This document shows positions 1-8,676 of a DNA stretch of 64,000 nt, in pieces (position 1 is the stretch's first letter; every line of letters begins with the position of its first letter). The position numbers and the translations under genes were made by a program. This stretch comes from Cytophagales bacterium (GTDB taxonomy: Bacteria; Bacteroidota; Bacteroidia; Cytophagales; Cyclobacteriaceae): positions 62,001-126,000 of the forward strand of contig JAFLBR010000003.1 of the NCBI GenBank assembly GCA_017303795.1. Direction: 5' to 3'. The notes beneath the pieces were generated by a model. That model saw nothing but the letters and a program-made list of their open reading frames with translations, did not search any database and was not told the DNA's origin.

Positions 1-779
1 GCACTTGAAAATGTAAACGGCATAAACGGCACACTCCAGGCTCTTCTGGTAATGTTATCCCACGACTCCTCGCTACCGGTGCGCTTGCGCAGATAATTTA
101 CCATGTGGTAACCCAGCACATAATGATCGGGAATGTTGTGTTTGTAAGAACGTAGAAATTGTTTGTTGTAGTTAAACGTGCGGCCTTCCTGCAAATTGGT
201 TCTGAACAACAAATCGAAATGTGGAATACGACCACGACCAGATTTCGTAAACTCTGTTTCAGTTACTACGGCATCACCTTCCCAAAACCATTGCGGCACA
301 GCCACGTAACTCATAGCGGCAAGTGTATTGGCACCAAATAAATAATAAAGTGCTTTGTTAAAACCGCGGTTGGCCTGATTGAATTGAACAATGTGCCGAT
401 ACTCATGTGTAGCCAGTAAATCCAACCAATCCAGATTGCCTTGAAAGTTATAATTCTGCGAAGGCATAGCAAAAAACTCAGACCTGCGCGGGGTTATAGA
501 AACAAACCCATTACTAACAGCCGATTGATTTTGCAAAACGATGGAAACTTTGCGGGGCGCACCGCCTAACGTTCTTGATTCCGGAATGCGAATATGTTCT
601 AACGTATTAGCCATGCGCATGGCCTGCACCTCAAAACCTGTAGGGAAAATTACATTGAAGTTGGGTGTTTTAACCTGCTTCCATTTCAGGTTAGGATTGT
701 TATCCAGCACGGTGGTTGACTGACTGAAAGCCGGAACGTAAGCCAGAACAGCAACAACCAGGATTAATTTTATGCGCAT
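1..779 (-). CDS. Secreted HExxH metallopeptidase-like protein, N-terminal part (cut by window edge)
   Basis: The reading frame is open from an ATG at 779 to the window start, so 259 residues of the N-terminus are visible and the C-terminus is missing. Residues 1-19 form a signal peptide ending AFSQ. A zinc-binding HEYRH motif lies at residues 125-129, and a WFWEGDA motif follows whose Glu167 fits the third ligand of a gluzincin. The 38-residue spacing is reasonable for that fold. Bacteroidota proteins that start this way often continue into a TolB-like beta-propeller, but that part is outside the window. It is on the same strand as the DUF4249 and TonB genes and may be co-transcribed with them. 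The peptidase fold is well supported; the substrate is unknown. Confidence 0.75.
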   Translation of the reverse strand, partial: MRIKLILVVAVLAYVPAFSQSTTVLDNNPNLKWKQVKTPNFNVIFPTGFEVQAMRMANTLEHIRIPESRTLGGAPRKVSIVLQNQSAVSNGFVSITPRRSEFFAMPSQNYNFQGNLDWLDLLATHEYRHIVQFNQANRGFNKALYYLFGANTLAAMSYVAVPQWFWEGDAVVTETEFTKSGRGRIPHFDLLFRTNLQEGRTFNYNKQFLRSYKHNIPDHYVLGYHMVNYLRKRTGSEESWDNITRRAWSVPFMPFTFSS

Positions 780-869
780 AGTTCCATCTAAAATGGAAAG
801 CTACACCACCAAGAGGAATTTTGCTAAACAGAATCAGTTAAAAGTAACCGAGGTTAGGCTGTCTATATA

Positions 870-918
870 AAGACCTTTCAGGTTTTTGCTTCGATGCGTA
901 GAAAACCTGAAAGGTCTT
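870..918. repeat. Perfect 17-bp inverted repeat between two minus-strand genes
   Basis: AAGACCTTTCAGGTTTT at 870-886 is exactly complementary to 902-918, with a 15-base loop. It lies between the stop of the DUF4249 gene (927) and the start of the peptidase-like gene (779). There is no clean T-run on either side beyond the stem, so it is a possible attenuator, mRNA-processing hairpin or copy of a dispersed palindrome rather than a textbook terminator. Confidence 0.6.
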
Positions 919-926
919 AGAAAATT

Positions 927-1847
927 TCAATTCTCCGTTACATCATCCAGACTGTTAAACTTACGACCGAGGCCAGAAACCGCGCCCACATTAAAGAAGC
1001 CCACCACTTTGCTACCGTTAGTATTTAAATTGCGAATATTGGTTGACACGTTTGCCAAAGGCGTTGAAAACAATTCACTGAAACCACCTGGTCTATCGGT
1101 TTGAATGGCAACCTGATTTAAGAAGTTAAAAGCTGCTTCCGTTACCGCATGAATCCGAACCGAAACGGAATCACCAACCTTATAGGGCGATAACAGCTGA
1201 TCGTTCGCATCTGTATCGAATGGATTAATTGCTCTGCGAATGGGCGGAATAAACTCTACCCCACTAAAGTTGCCGCCTTTAGTAAAGCCGGCATCGTAGG
1301 CGGTAATAATTTCGCTGGGTTTATTTTGCTGCACACCATTTTTATAAAACTTAATCCAATACGCATCTCCGGTTTCAACCGGATCTTTGGCCCAGAACTC
1401 AGCCTGATATAAGTCATCAATAAATTGATTTCCCTCCTGCACGAAAAATGTTATACTATCCACAACCGGCACACGACCCATGCGCGATTCCGCTACAAAC
1501 GTTTCGCCATTGGTTTGCACAGAAAGTGCGTAGTTTAATCCCAACGTTCCAAAAACATCATTACCAGAAGGCACCCAAACATACTCGCCCGGTTTATCTT
1601 CTAAAAAAGAAAATACAGTTCCGTTCTGATCCGTAATAGTAACAATTGCACCCGATACCGCAGGCGGCAAAATATTTTGAAAGTATGGTTGCGTGCGCGT
1701 TAATATAACTTTCTGCGAATCGGGCAGGTTGTTAATCCAGGCATCAATGACCAATACAGGTTCTGCAATTTCCAATTCAGGATTGATTACATCTTCGCAC
1801 GAATAGAAGATTGCTGCAGTGAACAATAAAATTATAATTCGTTTCAT
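927..1847 (-). CDS. DUF4249 family lipoprotein
   Basis: A 306-residue protein with a lipoprotein signal (MKRIIILLF... with lipobox FYSC, Cys17), so it is expected to be anchored in the outer membrane or periplasm. The N-terminal mature region (PVLVIDAWINN, VILTRTQPYF) matches the DUF4249 family, whose genes in Bacteroidota sit next to TonB-dependent receptors much as SusD sits beside SusC. Here the receptor gene ends three bases upstream, which supports one transcript. DUF4249 proteins are presumed accessory surface or periplasmic partners of the receptor; no biochemical role is established. Length is slightly below the family norm of roughly 350-400. Confidence 0.85.
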   Translation of the reverse strand: MKRIIILLFTAAIFYSCEDVINPELEIAEPVLVIDAWINNLPDSQKVILTRTQPYFQNILPPAVSGAIVTITDQNGTVFSFLEDKPGEYVWVPSGNDVFGTLGLNYALSVQTNGETFVAESRMGRVPVVDSITFFVQEGNQFIDDLYQAEFWAKDPVETGDAYWIKFYKNGVQQNKPSEIITAYDAGFTKGGNFSGVEFIPPIRRAINPFDTDANDQLLSPYKVGDSVSVRIHAVTEAAFNFLNQVAIQTDRPGGFSELFSTPLANVSTNIRNLNTNGSKVVGFFNVGAVSGLGRKFNSLDDVTEN

Positions 1848-1850
1848 TGC

Positions 1851-4223
1851 TTAAAATTTAAAATTGTAAGAAACCGAGGGAATAACTGTACCAATAATTG
1901 CCAACTGCCGGGCTTCACTATTAATCGGGCTGCCCACAGCTACACGCTCGCTACCCTGCGTGAAATAAATGGAGAACGGATTTCTACGGCCATACAAATT
2001 GTACACCCCAAATACCCAATAGTCAGAATTTTTTCGTGGGCTGCCATTCTTCCGCATTGTTTTTCCTTCCAGCCGGAATGAAACATCTAAGCGATGGTAA
2101 GTCGGTAAGCGCACATTGTTGCGACTGTCCTCGGCATTGTACGGAATCAGAATACCTTGTACAATGTAACGCGAAGTTGGAAACGTAGCGGGCGTACCAC
2201 TTACAAATGTGAAGTTTGCGGAAGCAGACCAACGTTTATTCAGATCATAAAATCCACTAAGCTTCAGATTATGGGCTTGATCGTAACGCGCAGCATACCA
2301 TTCACCTTTATTAATTCCATCCACTTTTAATTCGGTGCGGGCCAGTGTGTAGGCAGCCCAACCGGTAAACTTGCCCACCTTTTTTTGAAGGTAAAATTCC
2401 AACCCATAGGCACGACCAATACCTGTTAATAAATCGCCTTCCAGAAACTGGTTAATCAACAAATCGGCACCATCGATATAATCAATTTGATTTTCAGTTG
2501 TACGATAATACGCCTCAACCGAAAATTCAAACATTTTATCTTTACCAAAATCACGGAAGTAGCCAAGCGCATACTGGTTACCCAGTTCAGGTTTGATATT
2601 GTTTGTACTCGGTGTCCATACATCTAAGGGATTAGATGCAGTAGTGTTGGAAATGAGGTGAACGTATTGCGCCATGCGATTGTAGCTGGCTTTAATTGAA
2701 CTTTGATCGTTTAATTCTGCTTTGATCGAAAAGCGAGGTTCGAAGTTTTGATACGTAACCATTTTTTCCCCACTTGAGAATGTGCGCTCTTCAATAGGAG
2801 TTTTTCTTAAGCCAGGCACAGTATCATTATAAATAAACTGCGAACCTGCACCTAAACCCACAAAGTGCGAGAATCGAATACCGTACTCAATTGCTATTGC
2901 CTGCGACAACTTCTGGTTATTCCCAACATAATAAGCCGTTTCAAGATTATATTTTTCGGGCAGACTTATATCAATACGATTTCCGTTCGAAGTACCATAA
3001 GCATTGGCGGGTTCGAAGGAATAGTAATTGGCCTCAGCCCCAAACGATAATTCATTATTTGCATTGATGAAGTAGCTGAATGTTGGTTTGAAGGTGAGGT
3101 TACGCACAGAAGATTTCCACCGAAAGTTGTCGCGCTCGTTTTCGCCAAACTGTAACGAATAATCGTACTTGCTAAAAATCCCGGAAAAGTTTGCAAACAG
3201 ACGATCATTAAAAATTTTGTTCCACCGCACCGTGCCGGTATTATTTCCCCACGAAAATCCCTGATTCTTATCAAAGAAAAATTTATCGCGCCCGGTATAA
3301 CCCGAAAGGTAAATACGGTTGCGATCGTTGATGTTATAATTTGCCTTTCCTGTTAAATCATAAAAATTCAGTGCGGCTCCATCTTGCAGAATGTCAACAA
3401 ACGGCCGGGCTAAAATATCAGCATACGATCTGCGGCCCGCAACAATGAAAGAACCTTTACCATCAAACAACGGCCCTTCTACTGCAGCGCGACTAAAAAT
3501 GGTACCAATACCACCACTCACTTCATGTTTTTTATTATTGCCTTCTTTCATGCGCACATCTAACAAAGAAGAAATGCGCCCACCAAACTGAGCGGGTACC
3601 GCGCCCTTATATAATTTAACATCTTTTACCGCATCGGGATTAAAGACTGAAAAGAACCCTAACAGGTGCGATGAATTATAAACGGTAGCCTCGTCTAATA
3701 AAATCAGATTCTGCCCTACACTTCCGCCCCGCACATTAAAACCAGATGCGCCTTCGCCCACCGTTGAAACGCCAGGCAATTGCTGCAAACTTTTAATCAG
3801 ATCGGGCTCGCCCAGAAAAGCCGGAATGCGCGTAATCGTTTTTATATCTAACCGGTTCACACTCATCTCCAGCGACTTTGCGCCTTGCTCTTCTCTGTCC
3901 GAACTTACTACCACCTCTTCCAGTTGGGTGCCTTCCGGAATCAGTTCAAGATCAAGCCGCACGTTGCCAGTAAGCGAAACTGTTTTTACCTGTGCAGCAT
4001 AACCAATGTAACTGAATGTTACTTCATAGTCGCCTGGATCTAGCGTAAGCGAATAAAATCCGTACACGTTTGTGGTAGCCCCGGTACTTAATGATTTAAT
4101 GTAGATGGTGGCACCGATTAATGCCTCGCCATTTGACGAATCTTTCAGATACCCGCTAAGCGTGGCCCGGCTCTGGGCCAATAATCCGACAGGAAGAAAT
4201 AAGACAAAAAGTAAAATGCGCAT
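1851..4223 (-). CDS. TonB-dependent receptor with carboxypeptidase-like regulatory domain
   Basis: The chosen start at 4223 (MRILLFVLFLPVGLLAQ) gives a normal signal peptide and 790 residues; a start at 4313 would put 30 non-signal residues in front. After the signal comes a CarboxypepD_reg-like beta-sandwich (SGYLKDSSNGEALIGATIYI to about residue 105), then a plug domain (LPGVSTVGEGASGFNVRGG, NLILLDEATVYN) and a large beta-barrel ending in the aromatic SVSYNFKF. It is an outer-membrane active transporter driven by TonB/ExbBD. The DUF4249 gene follows after three bases. The substrate cannot be told from sequence. This architecture is typical of DUF4249-paired receptors in Cytophagales. Confidence 0.92.
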   Translation of the reverse strand: MRILLFVLFLPVGLLAQSRATLSGYLKDSSNGEALIGATIYIKSLSTGATTNVYGFYSLTLDPGDYEVTFSYIGYAAQVKTVSLTGNVRLDLELIPEGTQLEEVVVSSDREEQGAKSLEMSVNRLDIKTITRIPAFLGEPDLIKSLQQLPGVSTVGEGASGFNVRGGSVGQNLILLDEATVYNSSHLLGFFSVFNPDAVKDVKLYKGAVPAQFGGRISSLLDVRMKEGNNKKHEVSGGIGTIFSRAAVEGPLFDGKGSFIVAGRRSYADILARPFVDILQDGAALNFYDLTGKANYNINDRNRIYLSGYTGRDKFFFDKNQGFSWGNNTGTVRWNKIFNDRLFANFSGIFSKYDYSLQFGENERDNFRWKSSVRNLTFKPTFSYFINANNELSFGAEANYYSFEPANAYGTSNGNRIDISLPEKYNLETAYYVGNNQKLSQAIAIEYGIRFSHFVGLGAGSQFIYNDTVPGLRKTPIEERTFSSGEKMVTYQNFEPRFSIKAELNDQSSIKASYNRMAQYVHLISNTTASNPLDVWTPSTNNIKPELGNQYALGYFRDFGKDKMFEFSVEAYYRTTENQIDYIDGADLLINQFLEGDLLTGIGRAYGLEFYLQKKVGKFTGWAAYTLARTELKVDGINKGEWYAARYDQAHNLKLSGFYDLNKRWSASANFTFVSGTPATFPTSRYIVQGILIPYNAEDSRNNVRLPTYHRLDVSFRLEGKTMRKNGSPRKNSDYWVFGVYNLYGRRNPFSIYFTQGSERVAVGSPINSEARQLAIIGTVIPSVSYNFKF

Positions 4224-4375
4224 AGGTAAAAATGAATTCAGCTTATAAACAGGATTAACGGGGTAAGTGTTGCAAAAACTGCCAGTTATAATTTCAAAGC
4301 GTTGATTTAGCATGGCGGAGTATAACGATAACCCAACAATGCCTTTATTTTTTGATAACTTGCACGGCAGTTAGT

Positions 4376-4498
4376 ATGAAAAAATTGATAGAACTATACA
4401 AACGTTATAAAGCCTACGTTCGGGTAGACTTGGTTATGTACGCGGTAATGATTTTGCTGATTGTGCTGTACTTTATCTACACCGTACTTTCGGAATAA
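4376..4498 (+). CDS. 40-residue single-pass membrane protein
   Basis: This short frame encodes MKKLIELYKRYKAYVRVDLV followed by a hydrophobic segment (YAVMILLIVLYFIYTVL) and ends SE. A basic amphipathic N-terminus plus one membrane helix is typical of a real small membrane protein. TAACTTGC at 4356-4363 resembles the Bacteroidota -7 element, just upstream of the ATG. It is divergent from the TonB receptor gene and its last 22 bases overlap the 3' end of the bestrophin gene on the other strand. I do not recognise a family. Confidence 0.5.
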   Translation: MKKLIELYKRYKAYVRVDLVMYAVMILLIVLYFIYTVLSE

Positions 4499-5397
4499 GG
4501 CGGTAAAAGAATTTCGCGCACGTTGGCGGTAATTTTTTCAGCAAGTTCATCGGTTGGTAAATCATTAATATCTGTACCAAAGGGGTCTTCTATTTCTTCT
4601 GCAATCAACTCCACACTCAATAATACAAACGTTACCAGTGTAACTATGGGAACGGTTATATAGCCGGAAGTAGTAACAAAGGCAAAGGGAAGCGTGATGA
4701 GGTAAATAAAAATAAACTGTTTGATGTACATACTATAATTATAGGGAATCGGGGTGTTCCTGATCCGCTCGCAAGCACCCAGAATATCCGAAAACTCCTT
4801 CAACTCTTTATCTACCAGAAACAATTGGTCGCCCGTAAGGTCGCCACGTTTATACATTCCATTGATGCGCGTGTACATCATAGACGAAAGGCGGTTAGGA
4901 ATATGTTTTACACTTCGCAGGTTATCCAGAAAATCAAAACCCACTACTTCAAGTTCAGATAATTTTGTTCCCTTACGTAAATGTTCTTTGGTAGCAAAAA
5001 CAAAGTTAGGTATCATAGCGGCAAACCATTTTCTGTTTTCCAGATCGGTATCGGGCAACATGGCATTTAGCTTATGCGATAGGTTGCGCGTGTTGTTCAC
5101 CATACTTCCCCAAAGCTTGCGACCCTCCCACCAACGGTCGTACGAAGAATTGGTACGAAACACCAGGAACAAGCCGAGCACAATACCCAGCAGCGAGTGC
5201 ATGGAGATGGTGGTATGAAAATCTTCTTCGTGAAATCGTAAAACATCTAATAAAAGATAACACATGCCAGCCGCAAAAACGGTCATAAAAATTAAGGCTG
5301 GAAGAAGGGTGCGCATTACACCACGGCTATAAGCGTGGAAAATGAGTGAAAACCACTGTTTGGGGTTATAGTTTACCATAGGTTGTAAAAGGCCCAC
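4477..5397 (-). CDS. Bestrophin-like (UPF0187) chloride channel family protein
   Basis: A 306-residue membrane protein with the bestrophin/UPF0187 signature: an N-terminal NYNPKQW, two early membrane helices, then GLFLVFRTNSSYDRWWEGRKLWG at about residues 94-116, and a C-terminal membrane pair followed by an acidic stretch (AEEIEDPFGTDINDLPTDEL) that matches the calcium-clasp region of eukaryotic bestrophins. Bacterial members form pentameric channels; both anion and cation selectivity have been reported. It sits in the inner membrane. An alternative start seven codons in (MVNYNPKQW, 5379) is equally plausible and closer to the family N-terminus. The 3' end overlaps a small plus-strand gene. 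Confidence 0.9.
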   Translation of the reverse strand: MGLLQPMVNYNPKQWFSLIFHAYSRGVMRTLLPALIFMTVFAAGMCYLLLDVLRFHEEDFHTTISMHSLLGIVLGLFLVFRTNSSYDRWWEGRKLWGSMVNNTRNLSHKLNAMLPDTDLENRKWFAAMIPNFVFATKEHLRKGTKLSELEVVGFDFLDNLRSVKHIPNRLSSMMYTRINGMYKRGDLTGDQLFLVDKELKEFSDILGACERIRNTPIPYNYSMYIKQFIFIYLITLPFAFVTTSGYITVPIVTLVTFVLLSVELIAEEIEDPFGTDINDLPTDELAEKITANVREILLPPYSESTV

Positions 5398-5491
5398 AAT
5401 AAACCGATTAGAAAAAATATTTCAAAATCGTAACCCGCGAACTGAATTTCCGTTACTTTTATCAAAGTAATATCATTTTAATATCAAATTT

Positions 5492-6343
5492 ATGAATACC
5501 GAAAAATCCTACTCCCCGCTTTCCGGCTACCTGATGGTGCTGATTGTATTGGTTTTTATTTTGGCCGGCAGCGTTGGCGTGCTGGTAACCCGAAGCTTTC
5601 ACCTGTTTTGGTTTTTAGGCATTGGCCTTTTTCTACTGTTCGGATTTTTCTTTGTTAATCCAAACGATTCTGTAGTGCTGGTGCTGTTTGGCGATTACAA
5701 AGGCGTGGTAAAAGAGAATGGTTTCTATTGGGTAAACCCATTCTTTAGCAGAAAGAAAATTTCGTTGCGCGCCCGTAACTTCGATAGTGAAAAAATTAAA
5801 GTAAACGACAAAGTGGGTAACCCGATTCAGATTGGGGTAATTCTGGTGTGGCAGGTAAAAGATACGTTCAAAGCTGCCTTTGAAGTTGATAACTACGAAA
5901 ACTTTGTACGCATACAAAGCGACTCGGCCGTGCGTACACTGGCCGGCTCTTATCCTTACGATAACTTCGATCACGAAAGTGAAGTAACGCTGCGCTCGGG
6001 CCACACCGAAGTAAACAATGCATTGGAAGAGTACTTGAAAAACAGGCTGGAGATTGCCGGCATACATGTAATTGAAGCCCGCATCGGATACCTGGCTTAT
6101 GCCTCTGAAATTGCCGGAGCCATGTTACGCAGACAACAAGCTGCTGCGGTGGTGGCCGCCCGCTATAAAATTGTAGAAGGTGCAGTAAGCATGGTACACA
6201 TGGCGCTTGATCATTTGGCAAAAGAAAATGTGATACACCTGGATGATGAGCGCAAAGCGGCTATGGTAAGCAACCTGATGGTTGTGCTGTGTGGTGATAA
6301 AGATGTAAGCCCAGTTGTAAACACCGGTACGCTGCATAATTAA
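5492..6343 (+). CDS. SPFH / Band 7 domain membrane protein
   Basis: A 283-residue protein with two close N-terminal membrane helices (about residues 12-30 and 32-52) followed by a stomatin/prohibitin/flotillin/HflK-type domain: DSVVLVLFGDYKGVVKENGFYWVNPF, LRARNFDSEKIKVND and GNPIQIGVILVWQVKDT. A helical C-terminal part (EIAGAMLRRQQAAAVVAARYKIVEGAV) is the usual oligomerisation coil. Proteins of this kind form membrane-associated rings and microdomains. Only one base separates its stop from the small ribbon-helix-helix gene, an arrangement I know from other Bacteroidota, so the two are probably co-transcribed. Confidence 0.88.
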   Translation: MNTEKSYSPLSGYLMVLIVLVFILAGSVGVLVTRSFHLFWFLGIGLFLLFGFFFVNPNDSVVLVLFGDYKGVVKENGFYWVNPFFSRKKISLRARNFDSEKIKVNDKVGNPIQIGVILVWQVKDTFKAAFEVDNYENFVRIQSDSAVRTLAGSYPYDNFDHESEVTLRSGHTEVNNALEEYLKNRLEIAGIHVIEARIGYLAYASEIAGAMLRRQQAAAVVAARYKIVEGAVSMVHMALDHLAKENVIHLDDERKAAMVSNLMVVLCGDKDVSPVVNTGTLHN

Positions 6344-6344
6344 T

Positions 6345-6500
6345 ATGGCCGATAAAAAACCTTTTGTGTTGCGGCTCGACCCCGAGCTTCTGAAAGCAGT
6401 TGAAAAGTGGGCTAGTGATGAATTCAGGAGTACAAATGGCCAACTGGAGTGGATTATCAGCAAAGCGCTGAAAGATGCCGGGCGGGTAAAGCAAAAATAA
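6345..6500 (+). CDS. Small ribbon-helix-helix (Arc-like) DNA-binding protein
   Basis: A 51-residue frame starting one base after the SPFH gene stop. The sequence PFVLRLDPELLKAVEKWA then DEFRSTNGQLEWIISKALKDAG has a short beta-strand followed by two helices, as in Arc/MetJ repressors. Its hydrophobic pattern and size match the Arc family DNA-binding domain proteins found beside SPFH genes in Bacteroidota. It is probably a dimer. Whether it regulates the SPFH gene or has become a non-DNA-binding partner is not shown by the sequence. Confidence 0.8.
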   Translation: MADKKPFVLRLDPELLKAVEKWASDEFRSTNGQLEWIISKALKDAGRVKQK

Positions 6501-6556
6501 CGCTTGTCCGTAATGTGGTTATTGTCTTATTTGGCAACTCCAAATATAGCCATACC

Positions 6557-7318
6557 ATGTTACGGACTTTGTTGATGTTGATTGTGCTTCCGGTTGCCGC
6601 TTTTGCACAAACCGATTATGTGATTACTGCTAAAGCAGACACCCTGCGCGGTGAAGTGCGCCTGCTTACCTACGATAACATTGATCGACTTCAGATTACC
6701 GTGGGTAAGAAGAAAGAAATGCTTACCGCATTACAAGTGCTAAGCGTTTACCACGAAGAAAAATTTTACAAGCCCATTCAATACGATAATCGCGTGTTGC
6801 TGATGCAGCAATTAAAAACCGGCTACCTCAGTTTGTATGCCTTCAGGATGCCGAACCAAACTACGTATGACGGTCGCTATCTCTTTCGCATGGATGGTAA
6901 ACACCTGGAGGTACCTAACCTGGCATTTAAAAAAATGGTGTCAAGCTATCTTGAAAGTTGCTCCGGTGTAACCGATAAGGTTAAGTCGGGAGAACTAGGT
7001 AAAAAAGATATTGAACAAATTATAGATGAATACAACACGTGTATGGCTTCGGCCAAACCCATTCTTGCTGTGCCAACCGAACCTGAACCGATTGTTACCG
7101 AATTAACTACGGCCATTCAAAACCTAAAACAAAAAATTTCTGATCAGGACTTCGGCAGCAAGAAAGATGCGGTGGATTTATTAACCGATCTTGAAAAGAA
7201 AGCCGGTCGCAACGAAACAATACCCAACTACCTGTTGGAAGGTTTAAAATCGTACCTCGCATCAGTACCGTCTGTGCAAACAGAATTAGAAACCGTATTG
7301 CAGTTATTGAAGAAATGA
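6557..7318 (+). CDS. Secreted protein of unknown function with paired-cysteine EYNxCM motif
   Basis: Start at 6557 is preferred because it gives a clean signal peptide (MLRTLLMLIVLPVAAFAQ); a longer frame from 6449 would overlap the preceding gene and bury the signal. The 253-residue product has an N-terminal region of short beta-strands (TAKADTLRGEVRLLTYD), then two cysteines 27 residues apart (YLESCSGV ... DEYNTCM) and a helical C-terminus. The same layout occurs in the 34998-36191 gene, so both belong to one lineage-specific family. I do not know a named domain. Its last 15 bases overlap the DoxX gene on the other strand. Confidence 0.7.
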   Translation: MLRTLLMLIVLPVAAFAQTDYVITAKADTLRGEVRLLTYDNIDRLQITVGKKKEMLTALQVLSVYHEEKFYKPIQYDNRVLLMQQLKTGYLSLYAFRMPNQTTYDGRYLFRMDGKHLEVPNLAFKKMVSSYLESCSGVTDKVKSGELGKKDIEQIIDEYNTCMASAKPILAVPTEPEPIVTELTTAIQNLKQKISDQDFGSKKDAVDLLTDLEKKAGRNETIPNYLLEGLKSYLASVPSVQTELETVLQLLKK

Positions 7319-7711
7319 GGGCAGCCATTTTTGTATTGATGCCGGAATAGTTTTTCGGCTGATCCAGAAAACATAGGTGGCACTCACCAACACAATTGCT
7401 GCATAGATAAAAAGTTGGCCACCATCGCCTTGCACTTCAATACCCAGTAAGGTAACGTGCATGCCCATAGCACCAGCCATCAGGCCAATAGCAAGTACAG
7501 CACCCAGCCACACCGTTGCCGGGATAAATAACAGAATGGAAGCCACTAACTCCAGCGCACCCACCAGCCATCGGCCCCAAGGCTCCATACCTACGGTTGT
7601 GAAAATAAAAACAGATTCAGGCGAAGCTGTAAACTTGAAATAAAGCGTTTGAAGCATAATGATCGCAGCCACAATCCGCGCAAGCCAAAAAAGAATTACA
7701 GTTGGTTTCAT
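7304..7711 (-). CDS. DoxX-like membrane protein
   Basis: A 135-residue protein with four membrane helices. The features FWLARIVAAIIMLQTLYFKF and GRWLVGALELVASILLFIP fit the DoxX/DoxD family, including the conserved Glu in the second-helix region. Family members are small inner-membrane proteins, some linked to thiosulfate:quinone oxidoreductase or redox stress, but most have no proven role. It stands alone on its strand, converging on the upstream plus-strand gene with a 15-base overlap. Confidence 0.82.
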   Translation of the reverse strand: MKPTVILFWLARIVAAIIMLQTLYFKFTASPESVFIFTTVGMEPWGRWLVGALELVASILLFIPATVWLGAVLAIGLMAGAMGMHVTLLGIEVQGDGGQLFIYAAIVLVSATYVFWISRKTIPASIQKWLPSFLQ

Positions 7712-7793
7712 ATTCGTCTGAATGATAGCACTAGGTAAGGCTATTAACTTATAAAGATTGTCAACTGTGCGACAAGCACAAGGTCTTTCTGTT

Positions 7794-7801
7794 TATTTTT
7801 G
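7794..7801 (+). promoter_or_regulatory. Bacteroidota-type -7 element (TATTTTTG)
   Basis: TATTTTTG matches the TAnnTTTG -7 consensus exactly and ends 17 bases before the ATG of the NmrA-like gene, giving a short leader. No clear TTG -33 element is seen at the ideal distance. Confidence 0.5.
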
Positions 7802-7818
7802 ATAATCTTAAAATCACG

Positions 7819-8676
7819 ATGAAGAAAATAGCAGTTATTGGCGCATCGGGTATGTTGGGTTGGCCGGTGGCAAAAGCTTTGGCTGATGCCGGGTTTGAAG
7901 TAACGGCATTGATCCGATCTTCCAAAAACATAAAACCATATCCAAACTTAAATTGGGTAGAGGGCGACCTTAGAAATCCGGAGTCACTTCAAAAATTACT
8001 GATGGGTAAAGATGCCGTGCATTTGAATTTATCGGTAAAGCAAACCGAAAAAGAAACTGACTGGCACGCGGAAGAACAAGGCCTTGAAAACGTTTTACAG
8101 ATAGCGCAAGCTGTAAACATAAAGCGAGTCACGTATCTGTCGTCTTTAATTATGAATTACCAGGGTACCAATAATTTCGATTGGTGGGTATTCCGGTTAA
8201 AGCAAAAGGCCGTTGCTCAAATCAAAAATTCAGGATTGCAGGCGGCCATCTTCTACCCTTCTACTTTTATGGAAACGTTGGTTCACCAATATAAAGCCGG
8301 ACCATTTATGCTGCTGGCCGGGAAATCAAAACACAAACAATATTTTATTGCTGCCGCAGATTATGCCCAACAGGTTGTTCAATCGTACAAACTTTCGTTA
8401 ACCGGAACTCAGGATTACGTAATACAAGGCCCGACTGCTTATACCACAGATGAAGCGGTGGCTATCTTTAAACAAAATACCTCTGCAAACTTGTTTACCC
8501 TACGGGCACCACTAGGGTTAATTCGGTTTTATGGCCGCTTCTTTCAAAAAATGCATTATGGCTTTCACATTCTGGAAGCGCTGAATGATTACCCTGAAAA
8601 ATTTGAAGCTAAAAAAACGTGGCAACAATTGGGTGAACCCAAGATTAGTCTGGAAGAATTCAGCAAACAAGTTTAA
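7819..8676 (+). CDS. NmrA-like NAD(P)-binding protein (atypical SDR)
   Basis: A 285-residue protein beginning MKKIAVIGASGMLGWPVAKAL, the GxxGxxG dinucleotide-binding turn of an atypical short-chain dehydrogenase. It continues with ALIRSS after the second strand, EGDLRNPESLQKLL and VTYLSSL. A canonical YxxxK catalytic pair is not evident, which is common in NmrA/HSCARG-like members that act as redox sensors or reductases of unknown substrate. The last four bases overlap the convergent DUF3667 gene. Cytoplasmic. Confidence 0.82.
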   Translation: MKKIAVIGASGMLGWPVAKALADAGFEVTALIRSSKNIKPYPNLNWVEGDLRNPESLQKLLMGKDAVHLNLSVKQTEKETDWHAEEQGLENVLQIAQAVNIKRVTYLSSLIMNYQGTNNFDWWVFRLKQKAVAQIKNSGLQAAIFYPSTFMETLVHQYKAGPFMLLAGKSKHKQYFIAAADYAQQVVQSYKLSLTGTQDYVIQGPTAYTTDEAVAIFKQNTSANLFTLRAPLGLIRFYGRFFQKMHYGFHILEALNDYPEKFEAKKTWQQLGEPKISLEEFSKQV

